A DNA stretch of 64,000 nt from Halobacillus sp. Marseille-Q1614 (GTDB lineage Bacteria; Bacillota; Bacilli; Bacillales; Halobacillaceae), in the NCBI RefSeq assembly GCF_902809865.1, contig NZ_CADDWH010000001.1:2294001-2358000 (forward strand), in the 5' to 3' direction. Made by a program: the position numbers and the translations under genes. Below are positions 34,666 through 43,258 of this stretch, piece by piece. Below the pieces are notes generated by a model, which saw only the letters and a program-made list of their open reading frames with translations, ran no database searches and was not told where the DNA came from. Within the stretch, counting starts at the first letter, position 1. Each line of letters begins with the position of its first letter.

Positions 34666-35187
34666 ATGGATTCCATTTCCTTTCAAAATATAAGTCATCC
34701 CCACATGACTTTTGAAGAGGTATTCACTAATATTATCTTTTTTATGAAGGAAGACCCCATTGGAAATTACAGATTAATGCTGGGAACTGATTCTCAAGTC
34801 CATTATGACCACACCTTATTCATTACAGGCATCGTTATTCACCGAGTTGGTAAAGGAGCGTGGGCGTGTATTCGTAAAGTGAAAATCCCCCGCTGTATGG
34901 ACACCCTTCATGAAAGAATTTCTTATGAAACAACTTTGACCGAAGAAGTTGCTTCTTTATTTACGAAAGAGAAAATTGATCAAATGATTGATATTATCCT
35001 CCCTCATATTTATAAAGATGCGACTTTTACGATGGAAGGACATATTGATATTGGAGCTGGTGAAAGAAATCGCACCCGTGCATACGTAAACGAAATGATT
35101 GCAAGAATTGAATCACTAGGATTTGAACCTAAAATAAAACCGGACTCCATTGCTGCAAGCTGTTATGCCAATAAATACACAAAATAG
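34666..35187 (+). CDS. ykuK: YkuK family RNase H-like protein (DUF458)
   Basis: 173 residues from ATG after GGAGAGAGG; the longer frame adds residues without a site. Family marks: YRLMLGTDSQVH (about 37), TLFITGIVIHRVGKGAW, then IDIGAGERNRTRAYVNEMI (about 126). RNase H-like fold with acidic residues at expected places; biological role unknown. Intact. Confidence 0.9.
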   Translation: MDSISFQNISHPHMTFEEVFTNIIFFMKEDPIGNYRLMLGTDSQVHYDHTLFITGIVIHRVGKGAWACIRKVKIPRCMDTLHERISYETTLTEEVASLFTKEKIDQMIDIILPHIYKDATFTMEGHIDIGAGERNRTRAYVNEMIARIESLGFEPKIKPDSIAASCYANKYTK

Positions 35188-35200
35188 TAATTAAACTTTT

Positions 35201-36274
35201 CTAATCTGAAGTCGTGTACAAGGCGATAATAACGGCAAGGATACCTGCTGTCAGCTTACCCGCCATTACAGCAGCCATTACTTCTTTTTCAATCCCTGCC
35301 ACAAACCCGATATGACTTCCAAAGGCAAATGCCCCGCTGACTGCAAAGGCTGAATTCACAACTTTCCCTTTAGAATTCATTTCTTTTAATACAGCAAACA
35401 TAGGAAGGTGGTGGGCTAATGAAGCGATTAATCCTGTCACAGCTATCGAGTTGATGCCTATCTGTTTTCCTGCTTTTTCCCACAGTTTTTTTCCTGCCTG
35501 ATTAATAAAAGCAACAAGTGGATAAGCCCCCGCTAAAGTAATTGTTATGCTCCCTACGATTTGAATTCCCTCATTTATTGGAGCCAGGCCCGGAATAACA
35601 GCAGCTCCAGTTAATGTCTGGACAATAATAGCGATCAGGCCGGCAATGATCACCCACTCTATCCCTTTTCCAAACAGCGAGAACATACGAGTCGTAATTC
35701 TCGTAAATTTCCATATTCCAAGTCCTATAAATAATGCTAGAAAGACTGTAGGCACTAAGTTTTTAATCATCCATAGAATTTCGTACCCCGCTAAAGCCCC
35801 TCCCGCCAAACATCCAAAGGGGATCGTGATGATGCCTATTAATATCCCACGTGCGAAATAAGGCTGGTCGCTTTTTTCAATAATCGTCAGGGCGACCGGA
35901 ATTGTAAATACGATCGTCGGCCCCATCATAGTTCCAAGAAACGCCCAGGAAAAGACAGCCCCCTGCTTTGTTTCCGCTAACGACTCAGCTAATGGATATG
36001 CCCCCATATCAATGGCTAAGATCATAGACGCAAACATGGCCGGATCAGCCCCGATCCGGTTATACAATGGAACGACCCAGGGAGCAAGCTGCTCAGAAAT
36101 AACAGGAGCCAGTGAAATAATCCCCACCATTGCCAACGCCAAAGGCCCCATCATCATAAAAGCTTCATGGAACTTATCACCAAGTCCAAAACGATTATGT
36201 AAAAAGGCATAGTCCACCGCACCCGCTGCCATGAAGATGGTAATGATAATTAATATCGCGTCATTCAGCCACAT
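35201..36274 (-). CDS. eutH: EutH-like ethanolamine transporter
   Basis: 357 residues with about ten membrane helices. EutH signatures: FMAAGAVDYAFLHNRFGLGDKF (about 15), AIDMGAYPLAESLA (about 88), MGPTIVFTIPVALTIIE, LASLAHHLPMFAVLKEMN (about 290), SGAFAFGSHIGFVAG. Thought to move ethanolamine across the membrane. No other eut gene (ammonia-lyase, reactivase, shell) lies in the window, so it acts alone here or serves a distant set. AAAAAGGGGGAG precedes ATG. Confidence 0.9.
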   Translation of the reverse strand: MWLNDAILIIITIFMAAGAVDYAFLHNRFGLGDKFHEAFMMMGPLALAMVGIISLAPVISEQLAPWVVPLYNRIGADPAMFASMILAIDMGAYPLAESLAETKQGAVFSWAFLGTMMGPTIVFTIPVALTIIEKSDQPYFARGILIGIITIPFGCLAGGALAGYEILWMIKNLVPTVFLALFIGLGIWKFTRITTRMFSLFGKGIEWVIIAGLIAIIVQTLTGAAVIPGLAPINEGIQIVGSITITLAGAYPLVAFINQAGKKLWEKAGKQIGINSIAVTGLIASLAHHLPMFAVLKEMNSKGKVVNSAFAVSGAFAFGSHIGFVAGIEKEVMAAVMAGKLTAGILAVIIALYTTSD

Positions 36275-36350
36275 GCCTTCTCCCCCTTTTTTCTTCTCTG
36301 TTGTTTCTTTTTATTGTAAATTAAGAGTAACAGAAAAGGAGGAATAATCT

Positions 36351-36860
36351 GTGCTTCGATTAGAAAACTTTACAGAAAAAGATGAACAGCAGTTGATAGC
36401 CTGGATCTCTGACCCAAGACTCCTTGTGCAATGGGCGGGCTCGTCTTTTACCTTCCCTCTAACGTCCGAACAGCTTGAGATTTATAGACAAAAAGCTAAC
36501 TGTCAAATTTATAAAGCGGTGGAAGGCGGACTTACAGTAGGCCACGCAGCTTTAAAAAATATTGATCACATAAACCGCTCCGCACGTGTCGGCCATATTT
36601 TTATAAGTAGTGAAGAACGAGGTAAAGGGTTGGGATTAAAAATGTTGGAAGCTCTGCTTGAGGTTTCCTTTAATGAACTGCAATTACATAAAGTCAGCCT
36701 TGGCGTATTTGATTTTAACGAGCCGGCCGTACATACATATAAAAAAGCCGGCTTTCAAATCGACGGCTGCCTGCTCGATCACAAACTGGTGGATCATGAA
36801 TTCTGGAATTTATGGGAGATGAGCATCCTGGAAAGTGAATGGAATGTAAACGATTCGTGA
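36351..36860 (+). CDS. GNAT acetyltransferase (RimL-like)
   Basis: 169 residues, GTG start after AAAGGAGGA. Acetyl-CoA loop region SEERGKGLGLKMLEALLEV (about 84-102) and NEPAVHTYKKAGFQIDG (about 124-140) are clear GNAT motifs. Substrate (protein N-terminus or small molecule) unknown. Confidence 0.86.
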   Translation: MLRLENFTEKDEQQLIAWISDPRLLVQWAGSSFTFPLTSEQLEIYRQKANCQIYKAVEGGLTVGHAALKNIDHINRSARVGHIFISSEERGKGLGLKMLEALLEVSFNELQLHKVSLGVFDFNEPAVHTYKKAGFQIDGCLLDHKLVDHEFWNLWEMSILESEWNVNDS

Positions 36861-36939
36861 ACACCCACTTTTTTATATATTATTTGGTATTTTTTTGCTA
36901 CGATTAGGTTTCAGAGATTTTATGAAAGGAAAGGTGAAT

Positions 36940-37929
36940 ATGAAGAAAAAGCGGCTGATAGCCATAGGAATTGCAGCAGGGTTATTACTTATCGGCGTTC
37001 TTACTCAAAGCATTGGATTTTTAATGTCTGATACATTTAATGAATCCCGAAACATGTTTACTGAGGATGAAGGTCCCAAAGAGAAAGTAGTAGAGAATGG
37101 ATCAAATTCAAACCGAATTGCCCACCTTACCGTAGATGGAACGATTATCTCAGGCGAGGGGTCCAACCCATTTTCAGGCGAAGGATATAACCACGAGCAG
37201 TTCATGAAACAGCTCGAAGCTATTAAAAATGACAGTACCGTAAAAGGAGTTCTGCTCTACGTTAACTCTCCAGGCGGAGGGGTATTTGAAAGCGCAGAAA
37301 TCCACGACAAGCTTCAGGAAATTAAAGAACAGGATAAGAAATTGTATGTTTCAATGGGCGGCATGGCCGCATCAGGAGGATATTACATATCAGCACCCGC
37401 TGATCAAATTTTTGCATCTGAAGAAACTTTCACAGGATCACTAGGTGTCATTATGCAAAGCATTAACTATCAAGAGCTTGCTAATGAATACGGTGTAAAA
37501 TTCAATACGATTAAGAGCGGCCAATTCAAGGACATCATGAGCCCTACAAAAGAGATGACAGAAGAAGACCGCGAAATCCTTCAAACCCTAGTCGATGAGT
37601 CTTACCAAGGGTTCGTCAACGTAATCAGCGAAGGACGGGGAATGTCCGAAGATAAAGTGAGAGAACTGGCAGATGGCCGTATTTATTCAGGACAGCAAGC
37701 TGCGGACAACGGCCTGATTGATCAGATCGGGTTTGAAGAAGATGCGTTGAATTCCTTAAAAGAAGAAATCGGCGGTAACCCAGAAATTTTCGAATACACC
37801 AACACTGACAGCTTCCTTGGGATTCCGCTTAGTGTGGAAAGTTTTTTACCAAACAATGAAATTAAATGGATAAATGAGATGATCGATAACCGCCAAGGAC
37901 CACGCATGATGTATATGTACTCAGAGTAA
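36940..37929 (+). CDS. sppA: signal peptide peptidase SppA
   Basis: 329 residues. Start at MKKKRLIAIGIAAG after GAAAGGAAAGG. One N-terminal helix (about 5-28) anchors the protease outside. Ser in GGMAASGGYYISAPAD (about 145) and Lys in IKSGQFKDIMSP (about 197) form the Ser/Lys dyad; NSPGGGVFESAEI is the oxyanion region. Cleaves leftover signal peptides and protects against antimicrobial peptides in B. subtilis. Followed by yteJ with a 13-base gap, the same pair as in B. subtilis. Confidence 0.95.
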   Translation: MKKKRLIAIGIAAGLLLIGVLTQSIGFLMSDTFNESRNMFTEDEGPKEKVVENGSNSNRIAHLTVDGTIISGEGSNPFSGEGYNHEQFMKQLEAIKNDSTVKGVLLYVNSPGGGVFESAEIHDKLQEIKEQDKKLYVSMGGMAASGGYYISAPADQIFASEETFTGSLGVIMQSINYQELANEYGVKFNTIKSGQFKDIMSPTKEMTEEDREILQTLVDESYQGFVNVISEGRGMSEDKVRELADGRIYSGQQAADNGLIDQIGFEEDALNSLKEEIGGNPEIFEYTNTDSFLGIPLSVESFLPNNEIKWINEMIDNRQGPRMMYMYSE

Positions 37930-37942
37930 AGGAGGAGATTAA

Positions 37943-38473
37943 ATGGATACCGTAGAGCCGAACCGCAGCCACTTAAACGAGACCGTTACGGAAAACTTAA
38001 CAGAATTTCACCGCGTCATCTACGCTGGATTCGCTCCTCGCTTCTTTGCTTACATTATTGATTTAATAGTGATTTGGAGTCTGAATTCTATCATCACAAG
38101 ACCGCTGTTAAGATTAACTAACCTCTCAGATGCAAAACTATGGATAGAATTGTTTAGTGCATCGAATATCGTTCAATCCCTTGTGTTCTTTCTGTATTTT
38201 GCATTAATGACCTGGTTCTTCCGGGCCACACTCGGAAAAATGATTCTCGGCTTGTCCGTAGAATCGCTTCAAGGAGATTCATTATCAAAAGGACAAGTGA
38301 TTTTTAGAGAAGTCATCGGAAGATATATCAGCATGGCGGTCATTGGACTGCCTTACCTTGTCGTCATTTTCACGAAGAAACACCAAGGTATTCACGATAT
38401 GTTTGCCGATACAGCAGTAATTAAAGAAAAAATGAAAAAGTTAAACCGTGATTTAAAAACTTCATTAAGCTAG
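37943..38473 (+). CDS. yteJ: RDD family membrane protein YteJ
   Basis: 176 residues; AAAGGAGGAG before ATG. RDD-type domain: YAGFAPRFFAYIIDLIVIW (about 28), FRATLGKMILGLSVES (about 93), then GQVIFREVIGRYISM. Three to four helices. In B. subtilis YteJ works with SppA and inhibits its activity outside antibiotic stress. Same operon here. Confidence 0.92.
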   Translation: MDTVEPNRSHLNETVTENLTEFHRVIYAGFAPRFFAYIIDLIVIWSLNSIITRPLLRLTNLSDAKLWIELFSASNIVQSLVFFLYFALMTWFFRATLGKMILGLSVESLQGDSLSKGQVIFREVIGRYISMAVIGLPYLVVIFTKKHQGIHDMFADTAVIKEKMKKLNRDLKTSLS

Positions 38474-38481
38474 ACGGATGC

Positions 38482-38512
38482 AGCTCCTCTTCTTTTAAGA
38501 GGAGCTTTTTTT
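38482..38512 (+). terminator. terminator after sppA-yteJ
   Basis: AGCTCCTCTT and AAGAGGAGCT, then seven T. Confidence 0.9.
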
Positions 38513-38589
38513 AGCGCGCGCGGCGATTTTAGAATTTCCGGGTGCTTTCACCGGTTTTTCAATTTCTTTTCAACGTTCATAACTGCTTC

Positions 38590-38770
38590 TACAACGCTCT
38601 CCCTCCTCAGCCGTACCACAACCACAGAACAAAGGCTTAAAGCGCCTGGTAGACACGAAACGCATAAGCAAAACGGCCGGAGGAAGGTGGCCTTCCCTTT
38701 TAGCAGGGCGGATTGCTTATGACCCGAGTGTCTGGGGGATGGAGCTGGATGTCGCTCTTCTAAACATATC
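38590..38770. repeat. long imperfect palindromic repeat, second family
   Basis: Nested arms: TAGACAC with GTGTCT, then CATAAGCAA with TTGCTTATG, around a GC-rich centre (CGGCCGGAGGAAGG and CCTTCCC). The outer parts read AAAGGCTTAAAGCGCC and GGAGCTGGATGTCGCTCTTC. It resembles another dispersed palindrome I recall from halophilic Bacillaceae. No supported coding frame. Confidence 0.6.
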
Positions 38771-38805
38771 CACAGCTTGGAATTTTTTAATTTCCTAGAC
38801 AACAT

Positions 38806-38839
38806 AAAAAAGCACCTTTTCCATTTAGAAAAGGTGCTT
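38806..38839 (-). terminator. msrA terminator
   Basis: AAGCACCTTTT and AAAAGGTGCTT with a T-run on the minus strand. Confidence 0.9.
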
Positions 38840-38848
38840 GCCAAATCG

Positions 38849-39322
38849 TCAGCTGATTCCACAAGCGAATGAGCTGTGCTTTTGTGAATATTTCTGATGA
38901 TATTCTTCAGCTTCATAGAAAGTTTCAACCGGAGTAACTTCCGTAACAATCGGTCGCTTAAAAACGCCTTTATTCGTCCACTGTTGAATTTTTTCTTCGG
39001 CTATAGCTTTCTCCGCTTCATTCTGATAAAAGATAGCGGAACGATATTGGTGGCCAACATCTCCACCCTGGCGATCTTTTGTTGTAGGATCGTGTGATTC
39101 GAAAAATATATTAACCAGGCCTCCGTAAGTGATCACTTGTGGATCATACTCAATTCGGATGGATTCTGCATGCCCGGTAGTTCCTGTTTTTACTTGCTCA
39201 TAAGTTGGGTGGGGTACATGCCCGCCTGTATATCCAACTCTTGTTTTCGTAATTCCTTCAAAGCGTTCGAAAAATGCTTCAACTCCCCAAAAACATCCTG
39301 CTGCAAAAATAGCTGTTGCCAT
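38849..39322 (-). CDS. msrA: peptide methionine sulfoxide reductase A
   Basis: 157 residues counted from the third of three consecutive ATGs (MATAIFAAGCFWG), which has the best distance from AAAGGGAAG. Catalytic Cys in GCFWGVEAFF (about 9), GYTGGHVPHPTYEQV, HAESIRIEYDP, FFESHDPTTKDRQGGDVGHQYRS, resolving Cys near the end (SSFACGIS). Repairs oxidised methionine. No msrB beside it. Its leader is a SAM riboswitch, unusual for msrA. Confidence 0.95.
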   Translation of the reverse strand: MATAIFAAGCFWGVEAFFERFEGITKTRVGYTGGHVPHPTYEQVKTGTTGHAESIRIEYDPQVITYGGLVNIFFESHDPTTKDRQGGDVGHQYRSAIFYQNEAEKAIAEEKIQQWTNKGVFKRPIVTEVTPVETFYEAEEYHQKYSQKHSSFACGIS

Positions 39323-39383
39323 CATCATCTTCCCTTTCTCTAAACGCAACTTCTACCTAAGAGAGCTTGACGGTTTATACAAT

Positions 39384-39565
39384 CAAAAACCCCTTTTCTT
39401 ATCCGAGATAAAGAAAAGGGGTCGTCATTTCCGTACGATCCTCTCATCTTCTAGAATGGATCAACCATTCTACAGGAATTGGCACCGTTCTCGTCAATCT
39501 AATGATTGATTCGATGGTTGCCGGGCATCAAAGGGCCAGTCCCTCCGCCTCTCTGGATAAGAAGT
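39384..39565 (-). promoter_or_regulatory. SAM-I riboswitch (S-box) with terminator, upstream of msrA
   Basis: Read on the minus strand: CTTATCCAGAGAGGCGGAG, GGACTGGCCCTTTGATGCCCGG and CAACC, the S-box core, then P3/P4 arms and GAGAGGATCG. The terminator CCCCTTTTCTT/AAGAAAAGGGG (39390-39421) with five T lies just before msrA. High SAM should stop transcription. The aptamer spans about 39430-39565. Confidence 0.93.
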
Positions 39566-39644
39566 TTCCGTTATTTTTTTAGTTATTCTATATAATACAA
39601 TTTTTTTTAGTCGAAGTAAAGGCGAAAGCACTATTTTTTAAAAA

Positions 39645-40337
39645 TCAGCTGCTTCCAGACGTATACACCTCTTCAAATGGCTGGACAATGACAAAACCTT
39701 CTCCGTTAAATTCCATTTGAATAGATTCACCACTTCCCCGCCCTACAAAAGTTTTCAAGCTGATGTCTGTGCGAAATTCCGGCTTTAAGTGACCGGACCA
39801 GGCTACCGTAGCATTAGGGTCTGTAATCACAGGAGATCCGGGCTTAACGAGCAAAGTTAAAGGTTCATAATGTGAAGTGACCGCCACCCTTCCTCTGCCT
39901 TCTAAGGTAACATTGAACAGTCCACCTGCCATCATTCCTGCTACTTTTTTCATTAATTTGATATCCCATTGAATACCTGGTTCAAATGCTAATAAGTCGT
40001 TGCCGTTTACCGTTATCGCTTCATTATCAAGGTTAAAGATCGTAATCTTTTTTCCCTGATCGGCTAAGTAAAGTCTTCCCTGGCCTGTGGCTTTCATAAG
40101 TGAACTGCCTTCACCTGATAAAGCTTTTTTAAACATGCGGCCGACTCCATGTTCTAAGATCCCTTCTCTTTCGAACTTAATGTTTCCATTGTAAGAGATC
40201 ATGGAACCTGATTTGGCCCATACTTGATCAGAGAGATTTACTTCTAATATACGCGGTGTTTCTAATTCAAAGAACTCATTTTCACTTTCATCCTGCTTTG
40301 TCTGCCGAATAAATTCATCAATTGAATAATTGCTCAT
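39645..40337 (-). CDS. AIM24 / TIGR00266 family protein
   Basis: About 230 residues, start at MSNYSIDEFIRQ nine bases after GGGAG. Beta-rich family: LEVNLSDQVWAKSGSMISYNGNIKF (about 35-58), GSSLMKATGQGRLYLAD (about 80), LAFEPGIQWDI, GGLFNVTLEGRGRVAVTSHYEPL (about 140), GRGSGESIQMEF near the end. Soluble; function unknown in bacteria. Confidence 0.87.
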   Translation of the reverse strand: MSNYSIDEFIRQTKQDESENEFFELETPRILEVNLSDQVWAKSGSMISYNGNIKFEREGILEHGVGRMFKKALSGEGSSLMKATGQGRLYLADQGKKITIFNLDNEAITVNGNDLLAFEPGIQWDIKLMKKVAGMMAGGLFNVTLEGRGRVAVTSHYEPLTLLVKPGSPVITDPNATVAWSGHLKPEFRTDISLKTFVGRGSGESIQMEFNGEGFVIVQPFEEVYTSGSS

Positions 40338-40411
40338 AATTAACAACTCCCTTCTCCGTCATATATGTATATACGAGACAAGGCGTGCAGTTGTTTCAAA
40401 TAATGGTTTTA

Positions 40412-40942
40412 TTATCCGAGAAAAACGGCTCCATATAGAAGCGACCCGGCGATTACAAAGGCCGGATGTACCTTTACCTTTTCAAGCAGTACAAAGCTTA
40501 ATACAATCAGTAGTATAGTATGCAGGGTGCCTGTCGATACATATGATGTCTGAAAAAATTGGTAGGCCATGACACCTAACAGGACGGCGATTGCAGGCCG
40601 GATCAGGGAAGTCATCAACTTCACCCGAGGTGATCCCTTATACTTATTGAGCAGGCTTAGTAATGCGATCATTAAAATTAACGAAGGAGCTACGGTAGCA
40701 AATACTCCGACAGAAGCTCCGAGAATGCCGGCTTGCTGATAGCCTATATACCCAGCCATTTTAGTCGCAATCGGGCCTGGCAATGCGTTGGCCATAGCAA
40801 GCATTTCACTGAATTCATTCACCGTCAGCCACTTAAATCGGCCGACTACCTCATTTTCAACCAGCGGAATGGAAGCCGGCCCGCCGCCGTAACCTACGAT
40901 GCCGGGTATGAAAAATGCGATAAAGATATGCCAATATATCAT
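40412..40942 (-). CDS. ywrA: chromate transporter half, ChrA family (YwrA)
   Basis: 176 residues, about five helices. ChrA signature FFIPGIVGYGGGPASIPLVENEVV (about 10-32), EMLAMANALPGPIATKMAGYIGY (about 45-67). Half-length CHR proteins work as pairs; this one overlaps its partner by 4 bases (ATGA). B. subtilis YwrA/YwrB is such a pair. Moves chromate, or more likely another oxyanion, across the membrane. Confidence 0.88.
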   Translation of the reverse strand: MIYWHIFIAFFIPGIVGYGGGPASIPLVENEVVGRFKWLTVNEFSEMLAMANALPGPIATKMAGYIGYQQAGILGASVGVFATVAPSLILMIALLSLLNKYKGSPRVKLMTSLIRPAIAVLLGVMAYQFFQTSYVSTGTLHTILLIVLSFVLLEKVKVHPAFVIAGSLLYGAVFLG

Positions 40943-41520
40943 AGAGTTGACTCCTTGCTTTGTTCCTTAGTGACGTCATTTTTTGTTTTCTTCATAGGTT
41001 TTAAAAGGGCGAACAACAATAAGGCTGCAATTATGATGCCGGGATGTATGCCTATTCCTTCAATTAAAATCAGTGACCCTGATCCTAATAGAATGGTCAG
41101 CAGGTAACCAAGACTGCCCTGTGATTTTTTCAAAAAGTCATAGGTTAACACTGCAAGCATTACTCCTACGACTGGGACGACAGCCTGGGTCATGCCATTT
41201 ACCCAGGCGAGATCGCGAAAATTATTTAAAAAGGTCAGCAAGATGATTATAAGGACGATCGTTGGCAGAATAGTGGCTAAAACAGCGTTAATCATGCCCA
41301 GCAGCCCTGAAACCCGATACCCGATATAGCCGGCCATTTTAGTCGCAATCGGCCCAGGAAGCGAATTGCCGAGAGCTAATATGTCAGCAAATTCGTCATC
41401 CGACATCCACTTATATTTTTTTACTACTTCATTATGAACGAGAGGTATGGAGGAAGGCCCCCCTCCATATCCGAAAATCCCTACTCTAAAAAAAGCAAGG
41501 AAGAGATTCAATTGCTGCAC
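40939..41520 (-). CDS. ywrB: chromate transporter half, ChrA family (YwrB)
   Basis: 193 residues, about six helices and a basic C-terminal tail. FFRVGIFGYGGGPSSIPLVHNEVV and DILALGNSLPGPIATKMAGYIGY match the partner closely, showing the two arose by duplication. First of the CHR pair and 24 bases after the gamma-glutamyltransferase gene. Confidence 0.88.
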   Translation of the reverse strand: MQQLNLFLAFFRVGIFGYGGGPSSIPLVHNEVVKKYKWMSDDEFADILALGNSLPGPIATKMAGYIGYRVSGLLGMINAVLATILPTIVLIIILLTFLNNFRDLAWVNGMTQAVVPVVGVMLAVLTYDFLKKSQGSLGYLLTILLGSGSLILIEGIGIHPGIIIAALLLFALLKPMKKTKNDVTKEQSKESTL

Positions 41521-41544
41521 AGCTTCCCGCTCCTCTCTAAAAAA

Positions 41545-43155
41545 TTAATAGGCAGAAATCGTACCGTCCGTTCTTGATTCCGTGCCTCCGTACAAGGTTC
41601 CATTCGTATCCCGCCAGATGATCTGGCCTCTTCCAAAAGCCCCGGTCTCCAGCTGCACCTGAACATCGTGTCCCTTGCGTCGAAGCTCTGCTGCAATGTG
41701 TGTAGGAAAATCAGGCTCTACCCAAACCGTCTTATCTTTCATCCATTGCCATCTCGGGGAATCTAAAGCTGCCTGCGGATTTAAATGAAAATCCACAGTA
41801 TTCATAATCACCTGCATATGTCCCTGAGGCTGCATAAATCCGCCCATCACTCCAAATGGTCCAACCGCAGTTCCTTCTATAGTTAAAAAGCCTGGAATGA
41901 TCGTATGATACGAGCGCTTATTTCCTTGCAGCGAATTCGCGTGACCTTCTTCCATCGTAAAGTTATGGCCTCTATTTTGCAGAGAGATGCCGGTTTCAGG
42001 GACAACAACCCCTGACCCAAAGCCCATATAATTACTTTGGATAAAAGAAACCATATTTCCTTCATCATCAGCTGCCGCCAGATAAACCGTGCCGCCTTTA
42101 GGAGGGGTACCCGGCTCTGGAGTAAGAGCTTCCTCATGAATTAACTTTCTTCTTTCTTCAGCATAAATGTCATTTAACAGCTGTTCCGCAGTTACATCCA
42201 TGTAATTGGGATCCGCAACGTATTTTTGACCGTCGGCGTAGGCCAGCTTCATTGCTTCGATCTGCTTATGATAGGTGTCCGTGTCTTCTTTACTATTAAC
42301 CTTAAATCCTTTCATTATATTTAACGCAGAAAGTGCTACGATCCCATGGCCATTGGGGGGGATTTCCCATACATCATAGCCGCGGTAATTAATAGAAATC
42401 GGGTCTACCCATTCCGGCTTATAATTCTCTAAATCCTCTTTGCGGATAAAACCATTATATTTCTTCGAGAACTCATCAATTTTATCGGCAATTTCCCCGC
42501 TGTAAAATGCTTCGGCATTCGTCTCAGCTATTTTTCTTAACGTATCTGCATGCCCGGGAGACTTCCACACTTCACCGATTTCTGGAGCTTTTCCTTCAGG
42601 AGCAAAAGTATCAAACCATGCCTGAAATTCCTCTCCCTCCAAGTTTTCTTTGAACTTCTTATATCCAGCTTCCCAAAACTTCCCAAGAACTGGAGATACA
42701 GGGAATCCTTCTTCAGCATATTCAATAGCTGGTGCAAGTACTTCTGTTAAAGGAAGCTTCCCGAATCGGCTGGAAAGCTCGGCCCAGGCTCCTGGAGCAC
42801 CCGGTACTGTCACAGGGATCAATCCGTAAGCTGGAATCTCTTCATGCCCTCTTTCCTTAACAGCTTCTATTGAAATGGATGCAGGAGATGAACCGCTGGC
42901 ATTTAAGCCATAAAGCTGTTCCTTCACCCACACAAGTGCGAAGGCGTCGCTTCCTATTCCATTGGAAGTCGGCTCCACCACAGTCAGCGTGGCAGCAGTT
43001 GCAATCGCTGCATCAATCGCATTCCCGCCTTTTTTTAAAATATCCAGACCAGCCTGAGAGGCAAGCGGCTGGGAGGTAGCAACCATGCCTTTATTGGCAA
43101 CAGCCGTTGTTCTCTTCGCGTAATAAGGCTGGTTTAAGTAATCAATTGAATTCAT
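41545..43155 (-). CDS. ywrD: gamma-glutamyltransferase family protein (YwrD)
   Basis: 536 residues; ATG after AAAAAGGAGC. Family marks: GGNAIDAAIATAATLTVVEPTSNGIG (about 42-66), PPNGHGIVALSALNIM (about 250), the self-cleavage Thr in KGGTVYLAAADDEGNMVSFIQSNYMGFGSG (about 350), then GFMQPQGHMQV (about 445). No signal peptide, unlike secreted Ggt, so it should act in the cytoplasm on imported gamma-glutamyl compounds. Downstream of a peptide ABC importer, which suits uptake and splitting of glutathione or similar peptides. That link is inference. Confidence 0.9.
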   Translation of the reverse strand: MNSIDYLNQPYYAKRTTAVANKGMVATSQPLASQAGLDILKKGGNAIDAAIATAATLTVVEPTSNGIGSDAFALVWVKEQLYGLNASGSSPASISIEAVKERGHEEIPAYGLIPVTVPGAPGAWAELSSRFGKLPLTEVLAPAIEYAEEGFPVSPVLGKFWEAGYKKFKENLEGEEFQAWFDTFAPEGKAPEIGEVWKSPGHADTLRKIAETNAEAFYSGEIADKIDEFSKKYNGFIRKEDLENYKPEWVDPISINYRGYDVWEIPPNGHGIVALSALNIMKGFKVNSKEDTDTYHKQIEAMKLAYADGQKYVADPNYMDVTAEQLLNDIYAEERRKLIHEEALTPEPGTPPKGGTVYLAAADDEGNMVSFIQSNYMGFGSGVVVPETGISLQNRGHNFTMEEGHANSLQGNKRSYHTIIPGFLTIEGTAVGPFGVMGGFMQPQGHMQVIMNTVDFHLNPQAALDSPRWQWMKDKTVWVEPDFPTHIAAELRRKGHDVQVQLETGAFGRGQIIWRDTNGTLYGGTESRTDGTISAY

Positions 43156-43258
43156 ATGTATAAGCTCCTTTTTAATGATTTTAGACAAAAACACCTTCAC
43201 CACCATCCTGATTTCAACAAAATATCACAGGTGGGGTGAAGGTGCTCATTCCTGACTG

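Noticed and set aside
38548-38949. 133-codon minus-strand frame overlapping msrA and the repeat
   Set aside because: It runs through a palindrome and the msrA terminator, has no ribosome site, and msrA is certain.
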